A DNA stretch of 64,000 nt from Gammaproteobacteria bacterium (GTDB lineage: Bacteria > Pseudomonadota > Gammaproteobacteria > Pseudomonadales > Azotimanducaceae). Positions 9,810-18,318 of this stretch are shown here, one piece after another. The notes beneath the pieces are model-generated. The model made no database searches. It worked only from the letters and a program-made list of their open reading frames with translations, and was not told the DNA's origin. A program made the translations under genes and the position numbers. Numbering within the stretch: the stretch's first letter is position 1; every line of letters begins with the position of its first letter. The stretch spans positions 1 through 64,000 of the forward strand of contig QJYB01000108.1 of assembly GCA_003247835.1 (NCBI GenBank). Reading direction: 5' to 3'.

Positions 9810-10085
9810 ATGTCCTTTCGCAATCTGCTCGGCGCCCTCGGCCTGACGATGATCTGCCTGGCCCAGGCCGCCTTCGCCGGACCTGACTCCGTGAACGTGA
9901 ACGCGGCGGACGCGGAAACCCTTGCTTCGGTGCTCGACGGGGTGGGCCTGGCCCGCGCCCAGGCCATCGTCGAGTACCGCAAAGCCAATGGGTCCTTCCA
10001 GGACGTCTACGACCTCGCCAACGTCAAAGGTATCGGCGATCGCACCATCGAGCTCAACGAGGATCGTATCCGTCTGACCGATTGA
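9810..10085 (+). CDS. Secreted helix-hairpin-helix protein, ComEA-like
   Basis: This 91-residue protein begins at ATG 9810, with AAGGAG about 8 bp upstream. Residues 1-22 form a signal peptide ending AAFA. The rest is a tandem helix-hairpin-helix DNA-binding unit (VNVNAADAETLASVLDGVG and FQDVYDLANVKGIG). Such ComEA-like periplasmic proteins bind double-stranded DNA; short stand-alone versions occur widely in gammaproteobacteria, often without a demonstrated role in competence. An in-frame start at 9786 would bury the signal peptide and is less likely. Confidence 0.88.
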   Translation: MSFRNLLGALGLTMICLAQAAFAGPDSVNVNAADAETLASVLDGVGLARAQAIVEYRKANGSFQDVYDLANVKGIGDRTIELNEDRIRLTD

Positions 10086-10110
10086 CCCGCGCTCCCGGCA
10101 GGCCGGATGT

Positions 10111-10150
10111 CGGATCCGGCTGGATCCGGTCGGATCCGGTTGGATCCGGT
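10111..10150. repeat. Four-copy 10-bp tandem repeat YGGATCCGGY
   Basis: Four adjacent 10-bp units read CGGATCCGGC, TGGATCCGGT, CGGATCCGGT and TGGATCCGGT, with degenerate half-units on both sides. The repeat sits between the 3' ends of two convergent genes. Each unit contains an 8-bp or 6-bp palindrome around GGATCC, so alternative hairpins can form on either strand. Confidence 0.85.
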
Positions 10151-10165
10151 CTGTCCGGCTCCCGC

Positions 10166-11641
10166 CTAAAGCCGTGCCGCGCCGGCACCGGCAATCCGGC
10201 CGAACACGGCGCCCGAAGTGAGCCCCGTGCCGCCGGGATAGTTGAAGTAGAACAGTCCGCCCACCAGTTCGCCGGCGGCATAGAGGCCGGGAATGGGCTC
10301 GCCGTTCTGGGCACAGACCCGGGCGGACGGGTCCACGTGCAGCCCGCCGAAGGTGAAGGTCACACCGCAGGTCACGCCGTAGGCTTCGAAGGGTGGGGTG
10401 TCCAGCGGATTCGCCCAGTTGCTTTTCGGCACGGCGAGATCGCGGGTCCCGCGGCCATCTCTGACCGACGGGTCGAAGGTGACGTTTGTGTCCACGGATC
10501 TGTTGAAAGCCTCGATGGTCCGCAGCAGGTTGTGCCCATCGACCCCCTCCATCTTCGCGGCGAGCCCGGCGAGGTCGTCTGCGCGAACGCGTGTCACTTC
10601 CCGGATCCGGTACTCGTCGCGAAGCAGGGGTATGACCTTGCCATCGAAGATCTGCCAGGCCGTCTGCTGGGGTTGGGCCAGTATCTCGGCACCGTACTTT
10701 GCATACGTGTAGTTGCGGAAGTCGGCGCCTTCGTCCAGGAAACGCTCGCCCCGGTTGTTGACCAGAATGCCGAGCGGATACGAGTGCTTCTGAAACCCGT
10801 CCCCCACGGCGAGATCACCGTATTCCGGCGCATTCAGGTCCCAGGCCACGGCGTGGCAGCCGGACCAGTGGCCGCGGGCGGCAGCGCCTACGTCCAGGGC
10901 CATACGGATACCGTCGCCCGTATTGAACCGGGTGCCGCGAACGCGGGCCAGATCCCAGCCGGGTCCGAGATATCGCGCCCGCCAGTCCGGGCTCGACTCG
11001 AATCCACCACAGGCCAGCACGACCGCATCGGCATGGAAATCGTCGGGGCCGTCCGGTGTGTCCGCGGCGACGCCGCGGACGTGACCCCGCTCGATGATGA
11101 GTCGGGTAGCCCGGGTATCGTAGCGGATGACCACGCCGTGCTTCCGGGCGATTCCGGTCAGCGATTCCACCAGACCCGGACCGCCACCCCAGGCCTCGAC
11201 GGTCAGCCCACCCCAGAATCGAACCCGACCGTCCACCTCGAAGGACTGACGACCGTAGAGCGGCAGAAAGCGAACGCCTTCGGCACGCATCCAGGCCAGG
11301 GTTTCAAAGCTCCGCTCCACGAGCACCTCGGCCAGCGCCGGATCGATCCGATAATGGGTGACGCGTCCCAGGTCATCGTAGAACTGCCCGGCGCTATAGC
11401 TGCCGAAGTCCGTGCGCGCGATCTCGTCCGCCGTCAGATCGGGCATCAGTACCTTCAGATCGTCGACGCCGTCGTAGACGACCCGCATGGCACCCGCAGT
11501 GAACCGTGAGTTACCACCCGCGAGAGGTTCCGGAGCGCGTTCGAGGAGCGTGACCCTGGCGCCTTCGCCGGCGGCACTGATGGCGGCGGTCAGCGCGGCG
11601 TTGCCGCCGCCGACGACGATGACGTGAGCTCGGGTCTGCAT
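10166..11641 (-). CDS. FAD-dependent dehydrogenase, tricarballylate dehydrogenase (TcuA)-like
   Basis: The 491-residue flavoprotein belongs to the fumarate reductase / succinate dehydrogenase flavoprotein family. The N-terminal FAD motif is VVGGGNAALTAAISAAGEGA, followed by a second Glu and the AGGNSRFT loop. The middle has RFLDEGADFRNYTYAKYG, and the C-terminus has GLYAAGELVGGLF and YPGGTGLTSG, all typical of TcuA-type enzymes, which oxidise tricarballylate to cis-aconitate. No TcuB partner or TcuC transporter lies nearby, so the substrate could be another small carboxylate or a ring ketone. The neighbouring divergent gene is a zinc alcohol dehydrogenase. Confidence 0.85.
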   Translation of the reverse strand: MQTRAHVIVVGGGNAALTAAISAAGEGARVTLLERAPEPLAGGNSRFTAGAMRVVYDGVDDLKVLMPDLTADEIARTDFGSYSAGQFYDDLGRVTHYRIDPALAEVLVERSFETLAWMRAEGVRFLPLYGRQSFEVDGRVRFWGGLTVEAWGGGPGLVESLTGIARKHGVVIRYDTRATRLIIERGHVRGVAADTPDGPDDFHADAVVLACGGFESSPDWRARYLGPGWDLARVRGTRFNTGDGIRMALDVGAAARGHWSGCHAVAWDLNAPEYGDLAVGDGFQKHSYPLGILVNNRGERFLDEGADFRNYTYAKYGAEILAQPQQTAWQIFDGKVIPLLRDEYRIREVTRVRADDLAGLAAKMEGVDGHNLLRTIEAFNRSVDTNVTFDPSVRDGRGTRDLAVPKSNWANPLDTPPFEAYGVTCGVTFTFGGLHVDPSARVCAQNGEPIPGLYAAGELVGGLFYFNYPGGTGLTSGAVFGRIAGAGAARL

Positions 11642-11750
11642 GGTTCAGCGCCCCTTTGCCGCTGCGAACGCCGTCACGATGGATTCCGCGTCAAGTTTGC
11701 CCCCGTACCCCAACCGTCATAGTCTTGCCGAGACTACCACAGGGGGAAAG

Positions 11751-12848
11751 GTGAGCATTCCGAGGACCGCTTTCGCCATGGTCCAGACAGGCAATCGAAC
11801 GCTTGTCCCGAAGGACCTGGCCATCCCGGACATCGACGCTGACTCCGCGCTTCTGAAGCTGGAAGCCTGTGGTATCTGCGGCAGCGACTACGAACAGTTC
11901 GAGGGTCTGCTGCGGACGCCGACACCGGTGGTGCCCGGCCACGAGCCGCTCGGCACCATCGCCCGTATCGGCGACCGGGCGGCGGCGCGCTGGGGCGTGG
12001 ATGTGGGAGACCGGGTAGCCGTGGAAACCATGATCTCCTGCCGTCACTGTGCCCATTGCCTTGGCGGCAGCTACCACCTGTGTGACACGCGCAAGATCTA
12101 CTCCTACATTCCTACGACGGAGGCGCCCGGCCTCTGGGGTGGCTACGCTCAGTACATGTACCTGCATCCCAACTCGGTGGTGCACCGGGTGAGCGCGGCG
12201 TTGTCGCCGCAGATCGCCGTGATGTTCAATCCCCTGGGTGCGGGTTTCCGATGGGCTGTGGAGATGCCGGACACCCAGCCGGGCGATACGGTGGTGATCC
12301 TCGGACCCGGGCAGCGGGGGCTGGCAAGCGTTATCGCCTGCCGGGAGGTAGGAGCGGGGACCATCATCGTCACCGGACTCGCGGCGGACGCGAAGAAGCT
12401 CGAGCTGGCGCGGGCGTTCGGCGCCGATCACACCATCGATGTGGACAACGAAGATGCGGTGCGGCGGGTTAAGGAGCTGACCAATGGCCGAGGCGCCGAC
12501 GTTGTGGTCGATGTGAGTGCCTATGCCACGCAGCCGGTCGTGGACGCGTTGTCCATGGTGCGTACAGGCGGACGGGTGGTGCTTGCCGGCGTCAAGGGAT
12601 TCCGTCCCGTGGAAGGTCTTGTCTCGGATCTGATCGTCATGAAGGAAATACGCATCATGGGGGCCATCGGCGTCACCTCGACCGGCTACCGGAGCGCCAT
12701 CCGGCTGCTGGAATCGGGCCGGGTACCGGTAGAGCGGATGCACACCCATGATTTCTCCCTGTCGGATGCGGAGCTGGCCATCCGCACGCTGGCAAGGGAG
12801 ATACCGGACGACGAGTCAATCCACTCCTGCCTGGTGCCGGAGTTTTAG
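11751..12848 (+). CDS. Zinc-dependent alcohol dehydrogenase
   Basis: This 365-residue medium-chain dehydrogenase begins at GTG 11751, with AGGGGGA immediately upstream. The catalytic zinc ligands are C43 (GICGSD) and H64/E65 (GHEPLG). The structural zinc site has four Cys at 97, 100, 103 and 111. The NAD(P)-binding motif GPGQRG is followed by ADVVVDVSA. It would oxidise an alcohol or reduce an aldehyde or ketone; the substrate is not evident. Together with the TcuA-like flavoprotein and the downstream thioesterase it may form a small catabolic group. Confidence 0.9.
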   Translation: MSIPRTAFAMVQTGNRTLVPKDLAIPDIDADSALLKLEACGICGSDYEQFEGLLRTPTPVVPGHEPLGTIARIGDRAAARWGVDVGDRVAVETMISCRHCAHCLGGSYHLCDTRKIYSYIPTTEAPGLWGGYAQYMYLHPNSVVHRVSAALSPQIAVMFNPLGAGFRWAVEMPDTQPGDTVVILGPGQRGLASVIACREVGAGTIIVTGLAADAKKLELARAFGADHTIDVDNEDAVRRVKELTNGRGADVVVDVSAYATQPVVDALSMVRTGGRVVLAGVKGFRPVEGLVSDLIVMKEIRIMGAIGVTSTGYRSAIRLLESGRVPVERMHTHDFSLSDAELAIRTLAREIPDDESIHSCLVPEF

Positions 12849-12893
12849 ATCGCTCACTGATGCGGACATGAAACCGAGTATGGAGGACAGGCA

Positions 12894-13334
12894 ATGAACG
12901 CCACGGTGAAGAAAGAGATTCCGTTCGACGAGCGGATTGCCCGGGGATTCGTCGGCTCCCGCGGTGGTGGCGGGCTGGTCGAGTTTCTGGGTATCGAAAT
13001 CACCGGGGCCGAGCCGGGCACCATGACGGGTCGCTTCGAGGTGCGCGACGAGCTGCTGACGCCCATGGGCAACATGCACGGCGGCGTCCTCAGCGCGTTC
13101 TGCGATCACATGCTGGGCTGCGTCTGCTATCCGGCCATGAAGAAAGGGCAGTGGGCGGCGACCACCGAGTTCAAGATCAACCTCACCGCACCGGTAACCG
13201 GTGGCGAGGTGGAAGCGCGGGCGGAGATCGTCAATATGAGTCGCACCCAGGCGGTTGTCCGCATCGACGTGTTCAACGACGGCCGTCTGGCCGCCATGGC
13301 CCAGGGGACGGTCACGATCCGGGATCCCCGTTGA
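12894..13334 (+). CDS. PaaI-like hotdog-fold thioesterase
   Basis: The 146-residue protein has the single-hotdog pattern of PaaI/YbgC-type thioesterases. The motif PMGNMHGGVLSAFCDHMLG matches the HGG active-site region, followed by TTEFKINLTAPVTGGEVEA and a conserved final strand. It probably hydrolyses an acyl- or aryl-CoA thioester in the cytoplasm. It follows the alcohol dehydrogenase by 45 bp on the same strand, and its stop overlaps the TTG start of the next gene. Confidence 0.88.
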   Translation: MNATVKKEIPFDERIARGFVGSRGGGGLVEFLGIEITGAEPGTMTGRFEVRDELLTPMGNMHGGVLSAFCDHMLGCVCYPAMKKGQWAATTEFKINLTAPVTGGEVEARAEIVNMSRTQAVVRIDVFNDGRLAAMAQGTVTIRDPR

Positions 13335-13834
13335 AAAGTTCAGCGAGGTCCGACCGCTCCCACCGGCTGCACCTGCTCGCTTCGCTCGCGGTGCTGACGC
13401 TGGCGGCGGGTTGTGGTTCCGTGCCCCTGGACCCGGCGGCGCCGAACCAGTTCGACCTGAACGGTCTCTGGGTGCTGGATGCGGACCGCTCTGACACCGC
13501 GCGACCGCGCGGCAGCCGTTTTCTCACTCAGGACTTTCCGCTGCTGGTCACCCGGGAGATGCGTATCGAGCAGGATTCCCGGTCCATGGGCATCGAGTAC
13601 GAGGGTGGCAGCTACCGGGACGTCACCTGGGGCGACCGGCGATGGGGGATTTGGGAAGTGCGTGCAGGATGGAAAGACGGTGGTCTGTACATCTTCTCGG
13701 AAGCGCCGGACATTTCCGCCGTGGAAATCTGGCGGCTGTCCGAAGATGGTGACGAGCTCACCATCGACATAACGGTCAGGGGCGAGGCGGATGGGCGCTA
13801 TCAGCGCGTGTTCACCCGATCACTGGAAATCTGA
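13331..13834 (+). CDS. Putative lipoprotein of unknown function
   Basis: This 167-residue protein starts at TTG 13331, overlapping the thioesterase stop. A basic N-terminus and a hydrophobic stretch end in the lipobox LAAGC, predicting acylation at Cys. The mature part has short motifs (FDLNGLWVLDADRSD) found in proteins that compare a predicted quantity with a matrix-like beta fold, but I do not recognise a family. Its 3' end overlaps the convergent metalloprotease gene by 15 bp. The start is uncertain, because TTG is the only candidate giving a complete signal sequence. Confidence 0.7.
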   Translation: MKSSARSDRSHRLHLLASLAVLTLAAGCGSVPLDPAAPNQFDLNGLWVLDADRSDTARPRGSRFLTQDFPLLVTREMRIEQDSRSMGIEYEGGSYRDVTWGDRRWGIWEVRAGWKDGGLYIFSEAPDISAVEIWRLSEDGDELTIDITVRGEADGRYQRVFTRSLEI

Positions 13835-15283
13835 CCCGGCGGACAGATTCTCCTCGTCCAGCCGACGCAGCGACTCTTCCGCGAGAACACGCCACACCGG
13901 CAGGATGGCCCAGTTTCGGGCGTTGACCAGATAGCCGCGGGATCTTGTGTCGCCGATGAGCCGGTAGGCCTCTCCCAGGTAGTAGTTGACGAGGGCGGCC
14001 CACGGTGCCCGACTGTAGGCCACCCGTATGTAGTTCACCGCTTCCCCCGGCCGACCCGTGTACAGATAGGCCAGACCCAGCCCGAGCACTCCGTCGAAGC
14101 GTGTCGGGTCACGCTGCAGGGCGTGGCGGTACAGCGTCCGCGCCTGCTCCCAGCGCGCACGGCATCCCTCGCCGAGCTCGAACAGGCACTCCCACACCAG
14201 GAGGTCCGCCGTCAGTATGCCCGCCGGTGGGTCATCTGGGTCCACCTTCAGCGCGGCGGCGGTGAACTGTTTCGCTACGTCGATCTGGTCGGCGGCCTGG
14301 GCAATCCGGGCGCGTGTGACAAGCAGGTCGACGTCGTCAGGCCGTTCGGCCATCCAGGGTGAGAGAAGGCGCAACGCCTCGTCGGGATTCTGTAGCAGAA
14401 TCGCTCTGGCGAGCTCGAGGTCCCGCTCCGATTCGCTGAGACACCGGTACCGCGTCGGAATCTCCGCTGGTGCCTTACTCGGCAGTGTGACGGGCCGCGG
14501 TGGTGAGCGCAGGTAGCGTTGCAGCGTACGCAGAAGGGATTTGAGTGTCTTGTCCAGGTAAACCGGGAGTGATGCATCCCGTTCCGACAGAAAGCTCTCT
14601 AGTCGGGTGCCGGCAATGGTTCTGTCCGGCAGCGTTTCGAAGTAGAGGTAGTGGGTGAGCAGCCACGACCAGTCATAGAACGCATCGATCTTGGCCTGGG
14701 GCCAGTCCTCCACCAACGTGGTCGAAAGGGTCTGGCTCAGCATGCTCCTTGGCGACGGACCTCCCTGTGGGTCGTGCGCTCGGGCACGCAGTCGCTCGAG
14801 CGGCAGCTCACCCACCACCGCGGTGGTTGCCTCGAACCGCGTCTGGCCGAGCAGACTCGCCAGTCCCTCGTCGAACCAGAGCGGCAGGCTCACGTCCAGA
14901 CGGCTGCGGAGCAGGTAGTGGGCGTACTCGTGCAGGGTGGTATCGGCGAGGTCGTTGCCGTCCGGTCCGACCAGCAGCCGGTTCGTCTGCAGGGAGGGCT
15001 GCATGAAAGCGGCGAACTTCCGTTTGCCGGTGAGGATCCGGAAATCGTCCCGACGGCTGAAGACGATGATCTTCAACGCGGCCGGCTGACTGACCGGCGT
15101 GCCTGGCAGGAACGGCTCGGCCAGAGGGCCGAAGCGATCTAGCAGACCGAGCAGCGCCGACTGGTCCTGCTCAGGCAGGTCGCTGACCAGGTGGAAGTCC
15201 GACGTTACCGTGGCACACCAGGTGCCGAGCGTGCGGGCCGACGAGCTCTGCGCCATCAGGGTCAGCAGGACGGCCGCCGCCAT
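13820..15283 (-). CDS. HExxH metallopeptidase-like protein with TPR repeats
   Basis: The predicted product (487 residues from ATG 15283) has a hydrophobic secretion signal ending near SSSA. A zinc-peptidase motif HEYAH lies at residues 118-122, followed about 22 residues later by FDEGLASLLG, the Glu-containing glutamate-helix pattern of peptidase-MA/DUF1570-like proteins. The C-terminal half carries TPR-like repeats (PDEALRLLSPWM, RDPTRFDGVLGLGLAYLYTG). It is likely periplasmic. A GTG at 15373 would add a 30-residue basic leader but would overlap the divergent neighbour's start. Its substrate is unknown. Confidence 0.78.
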   Translation of the reverse strand: MAAAVLLTLMAQSSSARTLGTWCATVTSDFHLVSDLPEQDQSALLGLLDRFGPLAEPFLPGTPVSQPAALKIIVFSRRDDFRILTGKRKFAAFMQPSLQTNRLLVGPDGNDLADTTLHEYAHYLLRSRLDVSLPLWFDEGLASLLGQTRFEATTAVVGELPLERLRARAHDPQGGPSPRSMLSQTLSTTLVEDWPQAKIDAFYDWSWLLTHYLYFETLPDRTIAGTRLESFLSERDASLPVYLDKTLKSLLRTLQRYLRSPPRPVTLPSKAPAEIPTRYRCLSESERDLELARAILLQNPDEALRLLSPWMAERPDDVDLLVTRARIAQAADQIDVAKQFTAAALKVDPDDPPAGILTADLLVWECLFELGEGCRARWEQARTLYRHALQRDPTRFDGVLGLGLAYLYTGRPGEAVNYIRVAYSRAPWAALVNYYLGEAYRLIGDTRSRGYLVNARNWAILPVWRVLAEESLRRLDEENLSAGSDFQ

Positions 15284-15364
15284 CCCCCAGCCTGCGGACG
15301 GTTTCCGCCGGCGGGTGGTGATCGGTAAGCTAGGGCTCCATCCGTCAGCTTCGTTGAGCGCAGC

Positions 15365-15901
15365 GTGTCCCACGAATTCGGTATCAGGTGGTTGTGTTTC
15401 GGCGTCCTGTTCGCGCCGATTCCCGTCGACGCGGAAGTATCCGTACCCGGTACGGCAGAGCTGCCGGCCATGCACTGCATGGCCGAGCAGACCGGTGGAT
15501 TCCACGACTACGCCGGCGGTGCGGAGCGCTACGAGCCCGCGCTCTTTCATCCGCAGTCGTTCCGGCTTGAGACGAACCTTGTGTTCATGATGAATCTGGC
15601 GGGAGAGGAACGGAACGCAGACCTCTACCTGACGATGACACGTGAGCTCAAGGGCCCCGACGGCGATCCTGCGGTCGAGACCAGCGAGCTGGAGTGCCGG
15701 CGCGTTCGTGGCGCCAGTGACGCTTATGGGTTCAGCTGCGTGAACCTGCCCCCCTCCGAGATGCTCCTGATCAATGCCCAGTCGCTGCGGTTCACGCGAA
15801 CGTCAGTGGGTGGTTGGACTTTCGCGGGTGCCACCGACGCCCACGAAGGTGACTCCATCTTCGTGGAGTATGGTCAGTGCGAAGCCCTGGATCCGCCGTA
15901 G
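15365..15901 (+). CDS. Secreted protein of unknown function
   Basis: The 178-residue product starts at GTG 15365. Residues 1-23 look like a signal peptide (WLCFGVLFAPIPVDA). The mature part has four Cys in spaced pairs (HCMAEQ, LECRRV, FSCVN, GQCEA) that could form disulfides. The C-terminal part (RTSVGGWTF, IFVEYGQCEA) suggests a beta-rich fold. I do not recognise the family. It is divergent from the HExxH/TPR gene and convergent with the small secreted protein gene that follows. Confidence 0.65.
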   Translation: MSHEFGIRWLCFGVLFAPIPVDAEVSVPGTAELPAMHCMAEQTGGFHDYAGGAERYEPALFHPQSFRLETNLVFMMNLAGEERNADLYLTMTRELKGPDGDPAVETSELECRRVRGASDAYGFSCVNLPPSEMLLINAQSLRFTRTSVGGWTFAGATDAHEGDSIFVEYGQCEALDPP

Positions 15902-15923
15902 CACTCCGGCCCGGCGGTCCGCG

Positions 15924-16151
15924 TTACTCCGCTTCTTCGAGCGCCGCGACGTCGTCCAGAATCGCTTCGAGGTCCGGCTCCAGCTTGGCAGCCTGCTCGT
16001 CGACTGGCTTTTCGGCGGTGACGTCGATGAGCTCCAGGTTCTGGATGCGCTCCTTGACGTCCAGCGAGTAGACCTTGACCACGGCTGTTGTGGTGTCGGC
16101 CCAGACGGCGCCAGTGACGATGCACAATGCTGCAAAGATCAGCGTTCTCAT
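15924..16151 (-). CDS. Small secreted acidic protein
   Basis: This 75-residue protein begins at ATG 16151 with AAAGGAGA about 8 bp upstream. The first 19 residues are a signal peptide (ending VWA). The remainder is short, acidic and predicted helical (ERIQNLELIDVTAEKPVDEQ). Its start overlaps the stop of the transglutaminase-like gene (ATGA), so the two are co-translated and may work together. I do not recognise the family. Confidence 0.72.
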   Translation of the reverse strand: MRTLIFAALCIVTGAVWADTTTAVVKVYSLDVKERIQNLELIDVTAEKPVDEQAAKLEPDLEAILDDVAALEEAE

Positions 16152-16879
16152 GCGGATGTCTCCTTTGCGGGTTGAGGATCTTGGGATCCGGCGTGATCCC
16201 AGATACCGTTTTCGTTGATCGAGTAGATGAACCGGTAGCGATGTCTGGATCCGCGGCGGATGGTGTTGTCCGACTCGAGCAGCAGCACCTCGCCGTCGAA
16301 GCGTACCGCCAGCACGGCGTGGTAGCCGTGGGACTCCCCATCCCACGTGACGACGACACGCAGATCGTCCGTCGCGAATCCCAGCCGTCGCAGCAGATAG
16401 TATTTGGTGGTGGCGTAGTCTTCGCAGTCGCCGCCGCGCCGGACGAACTCCTCCAGCGTCGCCCAGCGGCTGCGGTAGGTGAGCGGCTCCCCTGCCAGCG
16501 GCGTTTCAATCTGCTCCGTACGGTCGTTACGGTAGCGCTTCCGGTTCACGTAGTGATTGATGAGCGAGATCTGCCGGTAGCCGTCCAGTGTCGCGGCACT
16601 CGTGAGCAGACGGCGCAGACCGCGGTAGTAGGAAGGGCAGCGATCCTCGTCTGCAAGGCAGGCATCCAGCAGCGGTGCCTGGGCCCGCTCCCGGCCCATG
16701 GTGGCCGACCACTCGGGCATGAGGGTCGCAGCGCCGAGGTAGCCGGTTTCGTCGAAGGGGTACGGTCTGCCCGCGTGCGCCGTCGTGGCTGCCAGTGCGA
16801 TCAGCAGGACGACGGTCAGCCCCACGCAATGGAACGGCGTGGTGCCGTCAGAACTGTGAGTCGAGCGGGTCACCCGCAT
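16148..16879 (-). CDS. Transglutaminase-like cysteine peptidase (BTLCP type)
   Basis: The 243-residue product begins at ATG 16879 with GGAGGG 5 bp upstream. A signal anchor runs about residues 17-36. The catalytic triad is visible as C152 (GGDCEDYA), H187 (GYHAVL) and D204 (LLESDN). This is the bacterial transglutaminase-like cysteine proteinase family, whose best known member LapG cleaves the adhesin LapA at a di-alanine site. Neither a LapD-type receptor nor a giant adhesin lies in the window. It is followed by the small acidic secreted protein in the same transcript. Confidence 0.88.
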   Translation of the reverse strand: MRVTRSTHSSDGTTPFHCVGLTVVLLIALAATTAHAGRPYPFDETGYLGAATLMPEWSATMGRERAQAPLLDACLADEDRCPSYYRGLRRLLTSAATLDGYRQISLINHYVNRKRYRNDRTEQIETPLAGEPLTYRSRWATLEEFVRRGGDCEDYATTKYYLLRRLGFATDDLRVVVTWDGESHGYHAVLAVRFDGEVLLLESDNTIRRGSRHRYRFIYSINENGIWDHAGSQDPQPAKETSA

Positions 16880-17015
16880 CGCACCCTCCGCATGGCGGGC
16901 CCCCCGGCCCGTCATCTCTCCCGTGGCGTCCATCGTCGCGCAACGTTCCAACCAGTGCAAACGCTTCCGGGGGGTCGGCCGACCTGCCCGGACCCGGGTG
17001 ATCGAAGAGCTGGTT

Positions 17016-17030
17016 GATTGTCGGACAATC
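17016..17030. promoter_or_regulatory. 15-bp perfect palindrome in divergent intergenic region
   Basis: GATTGTC-G-GACAATC is a perfect 7-1-7 inverted repeat in the 234-bp region between two divergent transglutaminase-like genes. It is a candidate operator; no regulator gene is adjacent. Confidence 0.5.
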
Positions 17031-17113
17031 CGCGCTAGGGATCGGGACTGGTCCTTTGTTGTCCAACTTCTACCCCGGCGCTAACATCCGAGGAAGGACG
17101 GAGAGACGGTTCA

Positions 17114-18295
17114 TTGAGGGTCTTACGCGAGCCACACGTGAAAGTGACGGCTGCTTTTCTGGCCGTCGTGGTGCTGTCTGCGTGTGCAACCGGGATCACC
17201 CACCGTCCGGCGCCGCCTGCCGATCGTGCCGGCCTGCTCAGCGGCGAAGCGGTGTTCGGCGAGGTGGTCAGCACCGATGCGATCGAGTCACTGGACATCC
17301 TCGCGGTGAGCGACTCGATGAGTGCGTTCGTCGACACGGTGGTGGCTGAATCACGGATGCCCAACATCAAGTTCCGGCGCCTGCTGAAAGGTCTGGCCGA
17401 CTACGGCTATTTCGGGCACACCTACGTAGCGGACATCACCCGAACGGCGTCCGATACCTTCGAGCGCAAGTCCGGCAACTGTCTCTCCTACACCAACATG
17501 TTCATCGCCCTGGCCCGCGAAGCGGGTCTGGACGCGCGCTATCAGATCGTCGACGTGCCGCCGAGCTGGGATGCGGATGCCGGCTACCTGATCCGCTACA
17601 CCCACGTGAACGTGCTCATGAAGGGAATCGAAATCGACCCGCTCTACGGCAGGGACACGAGCGTGGACTTCAACGACGTGCTGCCGGAACCAGACTATCC
17701 CCGCAGGACGATTTCCGACCGGGACGCGACCGCACTGTTCTATGCCAACCAGTCCGTGAACATGCTGCGCAACGGCGAGCTGCGCGAAGCATTCGTCTAC
17801 CTCAAGAAATCCATCGAGCTGGATCCTGACAACCCGAATCTCTGGATCAACCTCGGTGCCTTCTATGCCAAGCAGGAGCGCTTCCAGCAGGCCCTGGATG
17901 CCTACCTGGTCGCGCTCCACGAAGACCCGGGGAGTCGGGGGGCCGTCTCCGGCCTGGCGCGGGCCCATTACCTCATGGGCAACTTCGAGGAGGCCGCGCA
18001 GTACGAGGCTCAGGCACGCCGCTATCGGGACAGCAACCCCTACTACCACTACGCCGTCGCTCAGGCCGAGTACGAGCAGGACCACTACGATCAGGCGCTC
18101 GAGGCCATCAACACGGCCATCGGTCTCAAATACCGAAATGGCCGATTTCACTTCCTGAAGGGTCTCACCGAGTACAAGCTCGGCGACTACGAGCACGCGC
18201 AGGACAGTTTCCGCCGCGCCGCTCGCTACGGTAACTACCGGGACCTGAAACAGCGCTACGTCAGCGATCTGGCGAGGGCCGTGCCGCTGGGCTGA
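17114..18295 (+). CDS. Transglutaminase-like lipoprotein with TPR repeats
   Basis: The 393-residue product has a signal sequence ending in the lipobox LSAC (acylated C24). A transglutaminase-like domain covers about residues 50-190 with the triad C123 (SGNCLSYTNMF), H164 (YTHVNV) and D175 (EIDPLYG). TPR repeats fill residues about 205-385 (KKSIELDPDNPNLWINLG, ALDAYLVALHEDPGS). The start could be TTG 17114 or GTG 17138; both leave a complete signal peptide. It probably sits in the outer membrane or periplasm. It shares a promoter region with the divergent transglutaminase-like peptidase. Confidence 0.82.
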   Translation: MRVLREPHVKVTAAFLAVVVLSACATGITHRPAPPADRAGLLSGEAVFGEVVSTDAIESLDILAVSDSMSAFVDTVVAESRMPNIKFRRLLKGLADYGYFGHTYVADITRTASDTFERKSGNCLSYTNMFIALAREAGLDARYQIVDVPPSWDADAGYLIRYTHVNVLMKGIEIDPLYGRDTSVDFNDVLPEPDYPRRTISDRDATALFYANQSVNMLRNGELREAFVYLKKSIELDPDNPNLWINLGAFYAKQERFQQALDAYLVALHEDPGSRGAVSGLARAHYLMGNFEEAAQYEAQARRYRDSNPYYHYAVAQAEYEQDHYDQALEAINTAIGLKYRNGRFHFLKGLTEYKLGDYEHAQDSFRRAARYGNYRDLKQRYVSDLARAVPLG

Positions 18296-18318
18296 GCCCC
18301 GTCCGGGCCAGCATCAGT

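Noticed and set aside
10082-11509. Long plus-strand open frame opposite the TcuA-like gene
   Set aside because: No recognisable motif; the minus-strand frame has FAD-binding and TcuA-type signatures throughout.
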